A stretch of DNA of 11,978 nucleotides from Leptolyngbyaceae cyanobacterium CSSed165cm_216 (GTDB lineage Bacteria > Cyanobacteriota > Cyanobacteriia > Phormidesmidales > Phormidesmidaceae): positions 1 through 11,978 of the forward strand of contig SLIY01000163.1 in NCBI GenBank assembly GCA_007135385.1, in the 5' to 3' direction. The notes beneath the pieces were generated by a model. It was not told where the DNA came from. It made no database searches and worked only from the letters and a program-made list of their open reading frames with translations. Both the position numbers and the translations under genes were made by a program. Positions 6,770 through 11,978 of this stretch are shown in pieces; position 1 is the first letter of the stretch; each line of letters starts with the position of its first letter.

Positions 6770-7213
6770 TCAGACGACTCGACGAAGAAAATGTAGGCGT
6801 TCGTTGAGCCCCATGGTGTTGAGCCGGGTAATGAGCGCTTCAGCCGTGGGAGATTTAGCCTGGCACATGGCCATAGACGGTAAGGCACTAGCAGGTATCC
6901 GATGCATCAACCGGTGCCAAAAGGCTAGCCTCATATTGCTATTTAACGATTGATAAGCCTGGGTAAAGCGAGTGTCTGCCCCAGCCAAAATATCCCGCAA
7001 GACGTCGATCTTGTCATCCCGGTGAACCTGATCGAGTTGGTTGATCAGTTGCTGCACAGCCTGGGAAAATAAGGCCACAGGAGCTATGGCAGCGAAAGCC
7101 TGGCCCAAGGTATCGTAGATTTGCCAAAGGAGCGCCAGTTGGCAGTCCACGTCAATGGTCTTAAATAGATCAATGGTGTGCTCAAATTGGAGGCGAATAT
7201 CAACGGCAGTCAT
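6770..7213 (-). CDS. Helical carotenoid protein (orange carotenoid protein N-terminal domain only)
   Basis: A 147-residue all-helical protein matching the N-terminal domain of orange carotenoid protein (OCP). Against the OCP sequence as I remember it, W30, Y33, W99 and R144 fall at exactly the spacing of OCP W41, Y44, W110 and R155 with no gaps. Other shared stretches are QLALLW-IY, ADT---AY-S, and LAFW-RL. The tryptophans and tyrosine line the carotenoid tunnel, so ketocarotenoid binding is likely. The C-terminal sensory domain is absent, as in HCPs, which quench singlet oxygen or phycobilisomes. Oddities: the N-terminal arm is about 11 residues shorter than in OCP, the chain ends three residues after R144, and OCP Y111 and W101 are replaced by H100 and L90. 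ATG start with GAGG 9 nt upstream. No C-terminal-domain homologue or FRP gene is nearby. The HCP subclass is not assigned. Confidence 0.85.
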   Translation of the reverse strand: MTAVDIRLQFEHTIDLFKTIDVDCQLALLWQIYDTLGQAFAAIAPVALFSQAVQQLINQLDQVHRDDKIDVLRDILAGADTRFTQAYQSLNSNMRLAFWHRLMHRIPASALPSMAMCQAKSPTAEALITRLNTMGLNERLHFLRRVV

Positions 7214-7357
7214 GGGTATATACCTCGCAAGGTGTGATATAAAGCTTTGTCAAAAAATTGAGTTGTAAACACCTGGGCAAACTGTCACAAATTTGTTACT
7301 GCTTCAGTCAGAATCCAGGCTTTGCAGATCTTGTGCTGTTTATCTGTGTTTTATATT

Positions 7358-7425
7358 GATCCCCAACCTTTTTAAATACGGGGCATTTCTTCCAAGTTTC
7401 TTTGGATTTGCGATCCCCGACCTTT
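7358..7425. repeat. Imperfect 14-bp direct repeat pair
   Basis: GATCCCCAACCTTT (7358-7371) and GATCCCCGACCTTT (7412-7425) match at 13 of 14 positions, with start-to-start spacing of 54 nt. They are the only obvious repeated motif in this divergent promoter region, so they may be a regulator-binding pair. No known cyanobacterial regulator site is recognised. Confidence 0.5.
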
Positions 7426-7554
7426 GCTCAGCTGAAGGCTGTGCCACGGTTTAATGGTCATCGGCTGGGGGATTGGGCTACTGTTAATGACTATGGCCTT
7501 CTACCGTTCGCCTGCTGAGCCGACAAAGGTAATACTGTTCTTAAAGTTGCCTCT

Positions 7555-7577
7555 TATAAAGTTGGTAACGTTTTACC
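7555..7577 (+). promoter_or_regulatory. Possible bactofilin -10 box with adjacent palindrome
   Basis: TATAAA (7555-7560) is a plausible -10 hexamer, though no good -35 lies 16-18 bp upstream. Immediately after it, GGTAA (7564-7568) and TTACC (7573-7577) form a perfect 5-bp inverted repeat with a 4-nt spacer, overlapping the expected transcription start. This could be an operator; support is weak. Confidence 0.3.
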
Positions 7578-7624
7578 GCTAGCTGGGTTAGCAGATGTTG
7601 TTCCTTGTAGTCCAAAGGTTCTCT

Positions 7625-8020
7625 ATGTTTAAGCGTAAACCGGCTCCCCTATTGACCTATATCAGTCAAAAGACTGAGTTTGACGGCGTTATTCATGCCG
7701 AAGGCATGTTACGGGTCGATGGCATCATCCATGGCACCGTGGATATTCAAGGGGACTTGGAAATTTCTGCCGCTGGCTTGGTTGAAGGGCCTGAAGTTAG
7801 GGCCCACAATATTGTGGTGCAGGGGGTGCTGAAAGCTCGGGTGTTTGCGGCAGGAAAACTGACTCTGAGCCGTACAGCTCGCCTAGAGGGGGATGTAGTG
7901 GCCGGGGCCCTAGAGATTGAACCGGGAGCCTACTATACGGGCTACATCGAAACCCGTGATGCCAAGTCGCTGCCGCCCGTCCAGGAAATGCCTGAGCTGT
8001 ACGGTACTACTGAGGGCTAA
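7625..8020 (+). CDS. Bactofilin (polymer-forming cytoskeletal protein)
   Basis: A 131-residue bactofilin: a short basic N-terminus (MFKRKPAPLLTYIS), then a right-handed beta-helix core of about residues 17-112 with recurring G/V/I-rich rungs (FDGVIHAEGMLRVDGIIHG, GDLEISAAGLVEG, GKLTLSRTARLEGDVV), and a short acidic tail. Bactofilins self-assemble without nucleotides into filaments at the membrane and scaffold cell-wall enzymes or cell shape. The core is closely similar to what I remember of cyanobacterial members. ATG 7625 is preferred because AAAGG lies 6 nt upstream; an in-frame ATG at 7595 would add ten non-conserved residues and has no Shine-Dalgarno. Bactofilin genes in other bacteria often neighbour M23 peptidases. 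Here the M23 gene is 3 kb away, with aroC, the ABC ATPase and the carotenoid-protein gene between. Confidence 0.95.
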   Translation: MFKRKPAPLLTYISQKTEFDGVIHAEGMLRVDGIIHGTVDIQGDLEISAAGLVEGPEVRAHNIVVQGVLKARVFAAGKLTLSRTARLEGDVVAGALEIEPGAYYTGYIETRDAKSLPPVQEMPELYGTTEG

Positions 8021-8049
8021 TTCTCTGCGGCATAAGTCGACCAACCCTT

Positions 8050-8080
8050 CCTGATACCTGATACCCAGAACCTGACACCC
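8050..8080. repeat. Heptameric short tandem repeat (STRR-like)
   Basis: Four 7-bp units lie in register: CCTGATA, CCTGATA, CCCAGAA and CCTGACA (8050-8077), followed by CCC. Degenerate heptad arrays of this type are known from intergenic regions of filamentous cyanobacteria. It lies 30 nt after the bactofilin stop and within the probable 3' region of the small minus-strand ORF. Confidence 0.6.
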
Positions 8081-8086
8081 TCTATA

Positions 8087-8111
8087 ACGGTGGTCGTAAA
8101 CGGTGGTCGTA
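8087..8111. repeat. Tandem duplication of a 13-bp unit
   Basis: ACGGTGGTCGTA occurs at 8087-8098 and 8100-8111, giving a 13-bp period. It follows the heptad array directly. Like the leader repeat at 3544 its period is 13 bp, but the sequence is unrelated. No function is apparent. Confidence 0.6.
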
Positions 8112-8127
8112 TTTCAGCCAGGTGGTG

Positions 8128-8283
8128 CTAATCTCGCATGATCCAAGTGGCGATGATCAGAGCGATCGCACCCACCAGCCAGGGGGAGGGGACTAGTAGT
8201 TGACCCAGGTGGGTCAAACTATCAATGGCGGTGGACACAGCCCAGGCCACTACCACGCAAATTATCAGGGTGATCAATTCCAT
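8128..8283 (-). CDS. Small hypothetical two-helix membrane protein (51 residues)
   Basis: Not recognised as a named family. The ORF runs ATG to TAG and encodes 51 residues beginning MELITLIICVVVAWAVSTAI. It has two hydrophobic helices, about 2-20 and 33-48 (PSPWLVGAIALIIATWIM), joined by a short polar loop (DSLTHLGQ) and ending in RD. This hairpin membrane topology, the clean hydrophobic/polar pattern and a HIP1 octamer inside the frame (8162-8169) make it look like a real short gene. Weaknesses: no Shine-Dalgarno is seen upstream, and there is no independent evidence of conservation. It is convergent with bactofilin and divergent from the secreted-protein gene, with an AGACAG/CTGTCT inverted repeat just upstream of its start. 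Confidence 0.55.
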   Translation of the reverse strand: MELITLIICVVVAWAVSTAIDSLTHLGQLLVPSPWLVGAIALIIATWIMRD

Positions 8284-8301
8284 CGCATCACGTCTATCGG
8301 C

Positions 8302-8322
8302 AGACAGTTTTCAATTCTGTCT
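8302..8322. repeat. Inverted repeat in the divergent promoter region
   Basis: AGACAG (8302-8307) and CTGTCT (8317-8322) are perfect reverse complements around a 9-nt AT-rich spacer. The element is 19-39 nt upstream of the small membrane ORF and about 80-100 nt upstream of the secreted-protein start, a reasonable position for an operator acting on either gene. The binding factor is unknown. Confidence 0.4.
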
Positions 8323-8399
8323 ACAGGGGCCACTGGTTCTGAGCGCAGTCTAACACCATAGAGAGTAAGACATTGACTTCTGTGGCAGGCGTAAAAGCT

Positions 8400-8894
8400 A
8401 TGGTGATTTCCCGTTGGTATTCATGGATACAGAACCATTGGCCCAAGGTCATTTTGTTGGCTGGTTTGCTGAGCATGGGTGGGATCGCGATCGCCCAGGA
8501 GGCTAACTTTGATCCCTTAAATCTTTCTGACGACGACACAACGGCCACTGCGAACGGGACTACCACTGGGATTTATGCCCTGTCGAATATCGCCAGTCGC
8601 GATCGCCGTAGCCATGTGTGTATGGGCTTTGCTGACGCCACCCCTGACCACATCATGACCTTGGAAGATAGTTTCAGCCGTCTAACAGTGCAGGTCAACA
8701 GTGGCGGCAATGACACCGCCTTACTGATTCAGGGGCCAGACAATAGCACGATCCGCTGTGGACAAGACATCAGTCGCCGCAACCCTGACGCCAAAGTTGA
8801 CGATATCGATTGGGCTGCCGGCACCTATCGGATTTGGGTTGGTTCTCATCACCAAGGGCAGCGTTACAATTACTCCCTTAAGGTGGCCCCATAG
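8400..8894 (+). CDS. Secreted protein of unknown function, cyanobacterial PPC-like family
   Basis: A 164-residue protein with an N-terminal signal peptide: basic WPK, a hydrophobic core VILLAGLLSMGGIAIA, and a likely cleavage site after AIA with QEANF following (about residue 32). The mature part has a D/T-rich linker followed by a compact domain with two cysteines (HVCMGFAD and IRCGQD) that could form a disulfide in the periplasm. GTYRIWVGS and YNYSLKVAP near the end resemble the beta-sandwich of bacterial pre-peptidase C-terminal (PPC) domains; that link is inferred from pattern only. I recall similar uncharacterised proteins in many cyanobacteria. ATG 8400 is preferred; an in-frame TTG at 8373 would only lengthen the region before the signal peptide. 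It holds two HIP1 sites. The stop codon lies within a strong stem-loop. Confidence 0.75.
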   Translation: MVISRWYSWIQNHWPKVILLAGLLSMGGIAIAQEANFDPLNLSDDDTTATANGTTTGIYALSNIASRDRRSHVCMGFADATPDHIMTLEDSFSRLTVQVNSGGNDTALLIQGPDNSTIRCGQDISRRNPDAKVDDIDWAAGTYRIWVGSHHQGQRYNYSLKVAP

Positions 8895-8904
8895 CCACCT
8901 TAAG
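8877..8904 (+). terminator. Perfect 11-bp stem-loop overlapping the stop codon (terminator-like, no U tract)
   Basis: CTTAAGGTGGC (8877-8887) and GCCACCTTAAG (8894-8904) are exact reverse complements around a 6-nt loop, CCCATA. The TAG stop codon (8892-8894) sits at the loop/3'-arm junction. No run of T follows, so it is not a textbook intrinsic terminator. It probably defines the 3' end or protects the mRNA, and it separates this gene from the cysE promoter just downstream. Confidence 0.6.
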
Positions 8905-8927
8905 CTAAAGCGATTTAAGTTTCACCC

Positions 8928-8957
8928 TTGTCGGAAGTCCGCCCCGACTAAGATAAT
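8928..8957 (+). promoter_or_regulatory. Predicted cysE promoter
   Basis: TTGTCG (8928-8933, four of six matches to TTGACA) and GATAAT (8952-8957, five of six to TATAAT) are separated by 18 bp. Transcription would begin near 8964, giving a leader of about 26 nt. It starts 23 nt after the stem-loop that closes the preceding gene, supporting independent transcription of cysE. Confidence 0.45.
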
Positions 8958-8989
8958 AAAGACTCTGGTAATTTCTCCCCCGATCTACC

Positions 8990-9730
8990 GTGCTTAAAAC
9001 GCTAGCCGCAGATTTTCGCATTGTCTTTGACCGTGACCCAGCAGCCCGCAACTGGCTAGAGGTGCTGACCTGCTATCCCGGTTTTCATGCCCTGGTCATG
9101 CATCGCTTTAGCCACTGGCTTTGGAACCTGGGTCTGCCCCTAGTACCAAGGCTCATGTCTCACGTGGCCCGCTTCATCACAGGTATCGAAATTCACCCTG
9201 GGGCCACCATTGGCCGTGGGGTCTTCATTGATCATGGTATGGGGGTTGTGATTGGTGAAACCACTATCATTGGAGATTTTGCCCTGATCTACCAAGGGGT
9301 GACGTTGGGGGGAACCGGAAAAGAAAATGGTAAGCGACACCCCACCCTTGGCGAGAATGTGATTGTCGGGGCTGGAGCCAAGGTCCTGGGCAACATCTAT
9401 ATTGGCCACAACGTGCGCATTGGTGCTGGCTCAGTGGTGCTACGAGAAGTGCCCTCAGACTGCACTGTGGTGGGGGTACCAGGCCGTATTGTCTATCGAG
9501 CTGGCGAACGGGTTGATCCCCTAGAGCATGGCCAACTACCTGATTCCGAAGCCCAAGTGATCCGAGCCCTAGTCGATCGGATTGAGGCCCTGGAAAAAGA
9601 GGTTCAAGTGCTGGGCGAGACTAGCGCAGAGCCTGTCCTGGTATCGGTCTCAGCGGCGGCCCCTGAGACCGCACGGTGTCGTATGCAAGATCGGGCGATC
9701 GAAGAATTTTTTGACGGCACTGGCATCTAG
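8990..9730 (+). CDS. cysE: Serine O-acetyltransferase
   Basis: A 246-residue enzyme that makes O-acetyl-L-serine from L-serine and acetyl-CoA, the committed step of cysteine synthesis in the cytoplasm. Seen: an N-terminal helical region (1-62), then left-handed beta-helix hexapeptide repeats (about 66-165). The active-site segment IDHGMGVVIGET carries H82, and KRHPTLGENVIVGAGAKVLG carries H117; their 35-residue spacing equals that of E. coli H158 and H193. The position of E. coli D143 is E67 (GIEIHP), as in the short CysE class of Bacillus and many cyanobacteria. The tail after residue 180 is longer than the minimal enzyme, with a short coiled coil (IRALVDRIEALEKEVQVLG, 191-209) and a charged end. 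The start is GTG at 8990; MLKTLAADFRIVFDRDPAARNW is the family's usual beginning. No Shine-Dalgarno is evident. Confidence 0.96.
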   Translation: MLKTLAADFRIVFDRDPAARNWLEVLTCYPGFHALVMHRFSHWLWNLGLPLVPRLMSHVARFITGIEIHPGATIGRGVFIDHGMGVVIGETTIIGDFALIYQGVTLGGTGKENGKRHPTLGENVIVGAGAKVLGNIYIGHNVRIGAGSVVLREVPSDCTVVGVPGRIVYRAGERVDPLEHGQLPDSEAQVIRALVDRIEALEKEVQVLGETSAEPVLVSVSAAAPETARCRMQDRAIEEFFDGTGI

Positions 9731-10132
9731 TCGCCGACTCATTCCTGGCTCGTGCCAAGGCCAATTTTTTTGGCTTCCTAATTAACGCTGCAATCGGCAT
9801 TTCAGCTGATTTTTCTCTCTGCTCACAAACTTAGGGTGGTACATCCCAGGGAGTTACAGTTAAAATTGAGAAGCTTTAAGACAGTCAACGTCTATCTAGG
9901 GGTGTAAATACAACTGTCTTGGGGTTAACGGTGCTACGCTAGCACCATAGACTACGCTGGCGTCATAGGTATCCTAGTCATGTCGTAGCCATTTTAGGCT
10001 GTCATAGTGCTTTTGTATTGCTATTGAACGTCATACCTACCTAGGACTGTGAAATTATGGGCATCTACTGGCCCAAACTTCTAACGTAGTCAAAGTTTTT
10101 GTCTTGAACTGAAGGAGCACGAGGATCGCGGC
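9731..10132. other. Intergenic and leader region upstream of rpoD1
   Basis: About 400 nt without a convincing gene. It contains a short GCCAA/TTGGC hairpin with T-rich loop (9760-9774) that may end cysE transcription. A TAAAAT -10-like box (9861-9866) lacks a good -35. There is also a 7-bp perfect hairpin (9930-9946), several GTCATA repeats (about 9963, 10002 and 10030), and a 10-codon open frame (10057-10089). Principal sigma genes commonly have long regulated leaders; the actual start sites cannot be fixed from sequence. Confidence 0.45.
9930..9946 (+). other. Perfect 7-bp hairpin in the rpoD1 upstream region
   Basis: GGTGCTA (9930-9936) and TAGCACC (9940-9946) flank a 3-nt loop, CGC. There is no following T tract, so termination is unlikely. 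It could be an operator or a leader RNA structure about 190 nt before the rpoD1 start. Confidence 0.45.
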
Positions 10133-11272
10133 ATGACCCAAGCAAATCATCTGCTCGAAACCATTGAGCCTAAGAGCCATATTGACGTACTCGTCGATAG
10201 TGATGGTGACGAGAATTTTGTGGCACAAGATGATGGTGAGGCAGGAGCGCCTGCGAAAGCGCCCAAGGGTAAAACCACCCGCCGCCGAGCTCAAACGAAG
10301 AAACGTCATTACACTGAAGATTCCATTCGGCTTTACCTTCAAGAAATTGGCCGCATTAGACTGCTCAGGGCTGAAGAAGAAATTGAGTTGGCGCGTAAAA
10401 TTGCGGATCTCTTGAAGCTAGAGCGTATCTTCGATGAGTTGGGCGATAGTCTAGATCGCGATCCGAGCTACGAAGAGTGGGCTGCAGCGGTCATTCAAGA
10501 CGAAGGGGAAGAGTTTTCTGTAGCGGCTTTCCGCAATCGGGTTCATCTGGGACGGCGTGCCAAAGATAAAATGGTACAGTCGAACTTACGACTCGTGGTT
10601 TCTATTGCTAAGAAATACATGAATCGTGGTCTTTCCTTCCAAGATTTGATCCAGGAGGGGAGTTTAGGGTTGATTCGTGCGGCAGAAAAATTTGATCATG
10701 AGAAAGGTTACAAGTTTTCTACCTATGCGACTTGGTGGATTCGTCAGGCGATTACCCGGGCAATCGCCGATCAATCCCGCACCATTCGCCTGCCAGTACA
10801 CCTGTATGAAACCATTTCTCGAATTAAAAAGACCACGAAACTACTCTCCCAAGAGTTAGGTCGTAAGCCCACTGAAGAAGAAATCGCAACTCGGATGGAA
10901 ATGACCATCGAGAAACTGCGGTTTATCGCTAAGTCCGCCCAGTTACCAATTTCACTGGAAACTCCCATCGGCAAAGAAGAAGATTCCCGCTTGGGTGACT
11001 TCATTGAATCTGATGGCGAAACCCCCGAAGACCAAGTTTCTAAGAGCCTGCTGCGGGAAGATTTAGAAAGTGTGCTAGGTACCCTGAGCCCCCGGGAGCG
11101 GGATGTACTGCGTCTGCGCTATGGGCTCGACGATGGCCGCATGAAAACCCTAGAGGAAATTGGCCAAATTTTTAACGTGACTCGGGAACGCATTCGCCAG
11201 ATTGAAGCGAAAGCTCTGCGGAAACTGCGTCATCCCAACCGCAATAGTATTCTCAAGGAATATATTCGCTAG
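10133..11272 (+). CDS. rpoD1: Principal (group 1) RNA polymerase sigma factor RpoD1/SigA
   Basis: A 379-residue sigma-70 factor that directs RNA polymerase to housekeeping promoters. Domains in order: a poorly conserved acidic then basic N-terminus (about 1-58); region 1.2 (DSIRLYLQEIGRIRLL, 63-78); region 2 (about 148-218), including NLRLVVSIAKKYMNRGLSFQDLIQEG, the -10 recognition and melting segment KFSTYATWWIRQAITRAIADQ (194-214) and IRLPVHLYE; region 3 (about 226-300); and region 4 (about 312-379) with the -35-binding helix-turn-helix TLEEIGQIFNVTRERIRQIEAKALRKLRHP. The long spacer of E. coli RpoD is absent, as usual in cyanobacteria. Length and the full set of regions favour the essential group 1 protein over group 2 paralogues. 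ATG start with GAGG 8 nt upstream (10121-10124). A strong terminator follows the stop. Confidence 0.95.
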   Translation: MTQANHLLETIEPKSHIDVLVDSDGDENFVAQDDGEAGAPAKAPKGKTTRRRAQTKKRHYTEDSIRLYLQEIGRIRLLRAEEEIELARKIADLLKLERIFDELGDSLDRDPSYEEWAAAVIQDEGEEFSVAAFRNRVHLGRRAKDKMVQSNLRLVVSIAKKYMNRGLSFQDLIQEGSLGLIRAAEKFDHEKGYKFSTYATWWIRQAITRAIADQSRTIRLPVHLYETISRIKKTTKLLSQELGRKPTEEEIATRMEMTIEKLRFIAKSAQLPISLETPIGKEEDSRLGDFIESDGETPEDQVSKSLLREDLESVLGTLSPRERDVLRLRYGLDDGRMKTLEEIGQIFNVTRERIRQIEAKALRKLRHPNRNSILKEYIR

Positions 11273-11305
11273 ATATCGCGATCTTGACGCAAATGGCTTA
11301 ATTGG

Positions 11306-11336
11306 CGGGGACTCCGAATCCGGGGACCCCGTTTTT
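11306..11336 (+). terminator. Intrinsic terminator after rpoD1
   Basis: CGGGG (11306-11310) pairs with CCCCG (11327-11331). After an A-A mismatch, CTCC (11312-11315) pairs with GGGG (11322-11325), including one U-G pair, around a 6-nt loop. Five Ts follow at once (11332-11336), then a further T-rich stretch. It lies 34 nt after the rpoD1 stop and insulates lexA from read-through. Confidence 0.85.
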
Positions 11337-11376
11337 GCTTGTTTTTGTTTAGGGCTGTCCAATTTTGGGGTAAGTC

Positions 11377-11404
11377 TAGACAGATCAAGATATTATGGTA
11401 CAAT
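11377..11404 (+). promoter_or_regulatory. Predicted lexA promoter
   Basis: TAGACA (11377-11382, five of six to TTGACA) and TACAAT (11399-11404, five of six to TATAAT) are separated by 16 bp. The -10 box lies inside the LexA operator, so repressor binding would block polymerase directly. An alternative -10, TATTAT (11391-11396), has no matching -35. Confidence 0.6.
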
Positions 11405-11410
11405 TGTTCT
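11397..11410 (+). promoter_or_regulatory. LexA box (SOS operator) of lexA
   Basis: GGTACAATTGTTCT matches the published cyanobacterial LexA-box consensus RGTACNNNDGTWCB at every position. It overlaps the predicted -10 and ends 36 nt before the lexA ATG, consistent with autorepression. No other full match was found by eye in this window. Confidence 0.8.
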
Positions 11411-11446
11411 GTAAATCTACTATTAGTGCCGCAGCAGAGAGCCTCT

Positions 11447-11978
11447 ATGGAATCCTTAACTACTGCCCAACAAGAGCTCTACGATTGGTTGGTTGAGTAT
11501 ATTCGCACCAATCAGCACTCCCCGTCCATTCGGCAAATGATGCGGGCTATGAACCTGAAATCGCCAGCCCCCATTCAAAGCCGTTTAGAGCATTTGAAGA
11601 ATAAGGGCTATATCGAATGGAGTGAGGGCAAGGCACGCACCATTCGGATTCGGGACGACGTGCGAGGGGTGCCAATCTTGGGGACTATTGCGGCAGGCTT
11701 TGTGAACGAAGCGTTTACCGACGATGTAGAGCGCCTAGATCTGAACGGGTTGCCGATTCAGTCAGGGGACTACGCCCTCAAGGTGACGGGAGACAGCATG
11801 GTCGACGCCATGATTCAAGAAGGGGATGTGGTAATCATGCGCCCCGTGAAAGACCCCCAGGGAATTCGTGAAGGCACCATTGTGGCCGCCCGGGTAGAAA
11901 GTGGTACAACCCTCAAGTCGTTCTATCGTCATGGCAACCAGGTGCAGCTAAAGCCAGCCAACCCCAATTACCCCGTGA
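11447..11978 (+). CDS. lexA: LexA repressor, partial (3' end outside the window)
   Basis: The first 177 residues of LexA; the reading frame is still open at the last base. The final TGA in the window is out of frame and is not its stop. Seen: an N-terminal winged helix-turn-helix (about 1-68, SPSIRQMMRAMNLKSPAPIQSRL), then the S24 peptidase-like domain. The self-cleavage site A83-G84 (TIAAGF), the nucleophile S117 (TGDSM) and the general base K157 (TTLKS) are all present, so RecA-stimulated autocleavage is chemically possible. Synechocystis 6803 LexA, by contrast, is reported to lack these residues and to serve non-SOS roles. What is missing is roughly the last 25 residues of the dimerisation domain. 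ATG 11447 has no strong Shine-Dalgarno. It lies 174 nt after rpoD1, behind a terminator, with its own LexA-controlled promoter. Confidence 0.95.
   Translation, partial: MESLTTAQQELYDWLVEYIRTNQHSPSIRQMMRAMNLKSPAPIQSRLEHLKNKGYIEWSEGKARTIRIRDDVRGVPILGTIAAGFVNEAFTDDVERLDLNGLPIQSGDYALKVTGDSMVDAMIQEGDVVIMRPVKDPQGIREGTIVAARVESGTTLKSFYRHGNQVQLKPANPNYPV

Larger units (their letters stand above)
7214..7624. other. Long divergent intergenic region between the carotenoid-protein and bactofilin genes
   Basis: About 410 nt of AT-richer sequence with no supportable ORF. It holds an imperfect direct repeat (7358-7371 and 7412-7425), a TATAAA box (7555-7560) and a small palindrome (7564-7577) on the bactofilin side. 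A CAGC/GCTG mini-hairpin lies at 7429-7441. Minus-strand promoter elements for the carotenoid gene are not clear; a TTGACA (reverse complement of 7248-7253 on the plus strand) lacks a well-placed -10. Confidence 0.5.

Noticed and set aside
5655..7213. Carotenoid protein plus ABC ATPase as a dedicated carotenoid-export operon
   Set aside because: They share a strand but are separated by 128 nt with a strong stem-loop, no permease is adjacent, and nothing in the sequence links their functions.
7995..8010. CTGTACGGTACTAC near the bactofilin stop as a LexA box
   Set aside because: It has two GTAC cores at the wrong spacing and does not fit RGTACNNNDGTWCB; it is also inside coding sequence.
9754..9774. 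GCCAA...TTTTTTTGGC after cysE as a strong intrinsic terminator
   Set aside because: The stem is only 5 bp and the T run is in the loop and not after the stem; kept only as a note in the intergenic description.
11976..11978. TGA at the very end of the window as the lexA stop
   Set aside because: It is out of the lexA frame, which reads ...AAT TAC CCC GTG A at the edge; the gene continues beyond the window.
1..11978. Defence island, prophage, secondary-metabolite cluster or transposon
   Set aside because: No integrase, transposase, restriction, toxin-antitoxin or biosynthetic megasynthase gene is seen; the content is mostly core chromosomal genes with evenly cyanobacterial composition.

Overview
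The window reads as a chromosomal segment of a cyanobacterium, probably a filamentous Leptolyngbya- or Nodosilinea-like strain; the genus is a guess from protein wording and moderate GC content. The evidence is a psb34 (ssl1498-family) photosystem II assembly gene, an orange-carotenoid-protein N-terminal-domain gene, a group-1 sigma factor of the cyanobacterial RpoD1/SigA type, a cyanobacterial LexA box, and eight perfect HIP1 octamers (GCGATCGC, starting at 221, 1110, 1482, 1771, 4974, 8162, 8487 and 8599). I see no insertion sequence, integrase, CRISPR array, tRNA or rRNA.

Layout. Bases 68-3390 hold three minus-strand genes: a 704-residue degenerate UvrD/AddB-like protein, the short psb34 just upstream of it, and a metallo-beta-lactamase-fold protein whose HxHxDH motif is partly lost. 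Bases 3508-5651 run on the plus strand: a promoter, a 13-bp tandem repeat in the leader, a membrane-anchored M23/LytM peptidase, and chorismate synthase (aroC). aroC converges, with a 3-nt gap, on an ABC-2-type exporter ATPase. Upstream of the ATPase on the same strand is a solitary helical carotenoid protein. An intergenic region of about 410 nt separates that gene from a plus-strand bactofilin. Next come a small minus-strand two-helix membrane ORF, a secreted protein of unknown function, cysE (serine O-acetyltransferase), a roughly 400-nt leader region, rpoD1/sigA with a convincing intrinsic terminator, and lexA, which the window cuts off at its 3' end.

Function. Most of the content is core housekeeping: aromatic and cysteine biosynthesis, principal transcription initiation, the SOS-type repressor, envelope shaping (M23 peptidase, bactofilin, ABC exporter ATPase) and photoprotection or PSII assembly (psb34, helical carotenoid protein). 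The genes do not form one pathway. I see no strong candidate for a wholly new system. The items most worth a second look are the degenerate helicase-like protein, the compact carotenoid-binding module, the 13-bp tandem repeat lying directly on a predicted transcript start, the LexA-autoregulated promoter beside a repressor with intact self-cleavage residues, and two small genes (psb34 and the 51-residue membrane ORF) that are easy to overlook.
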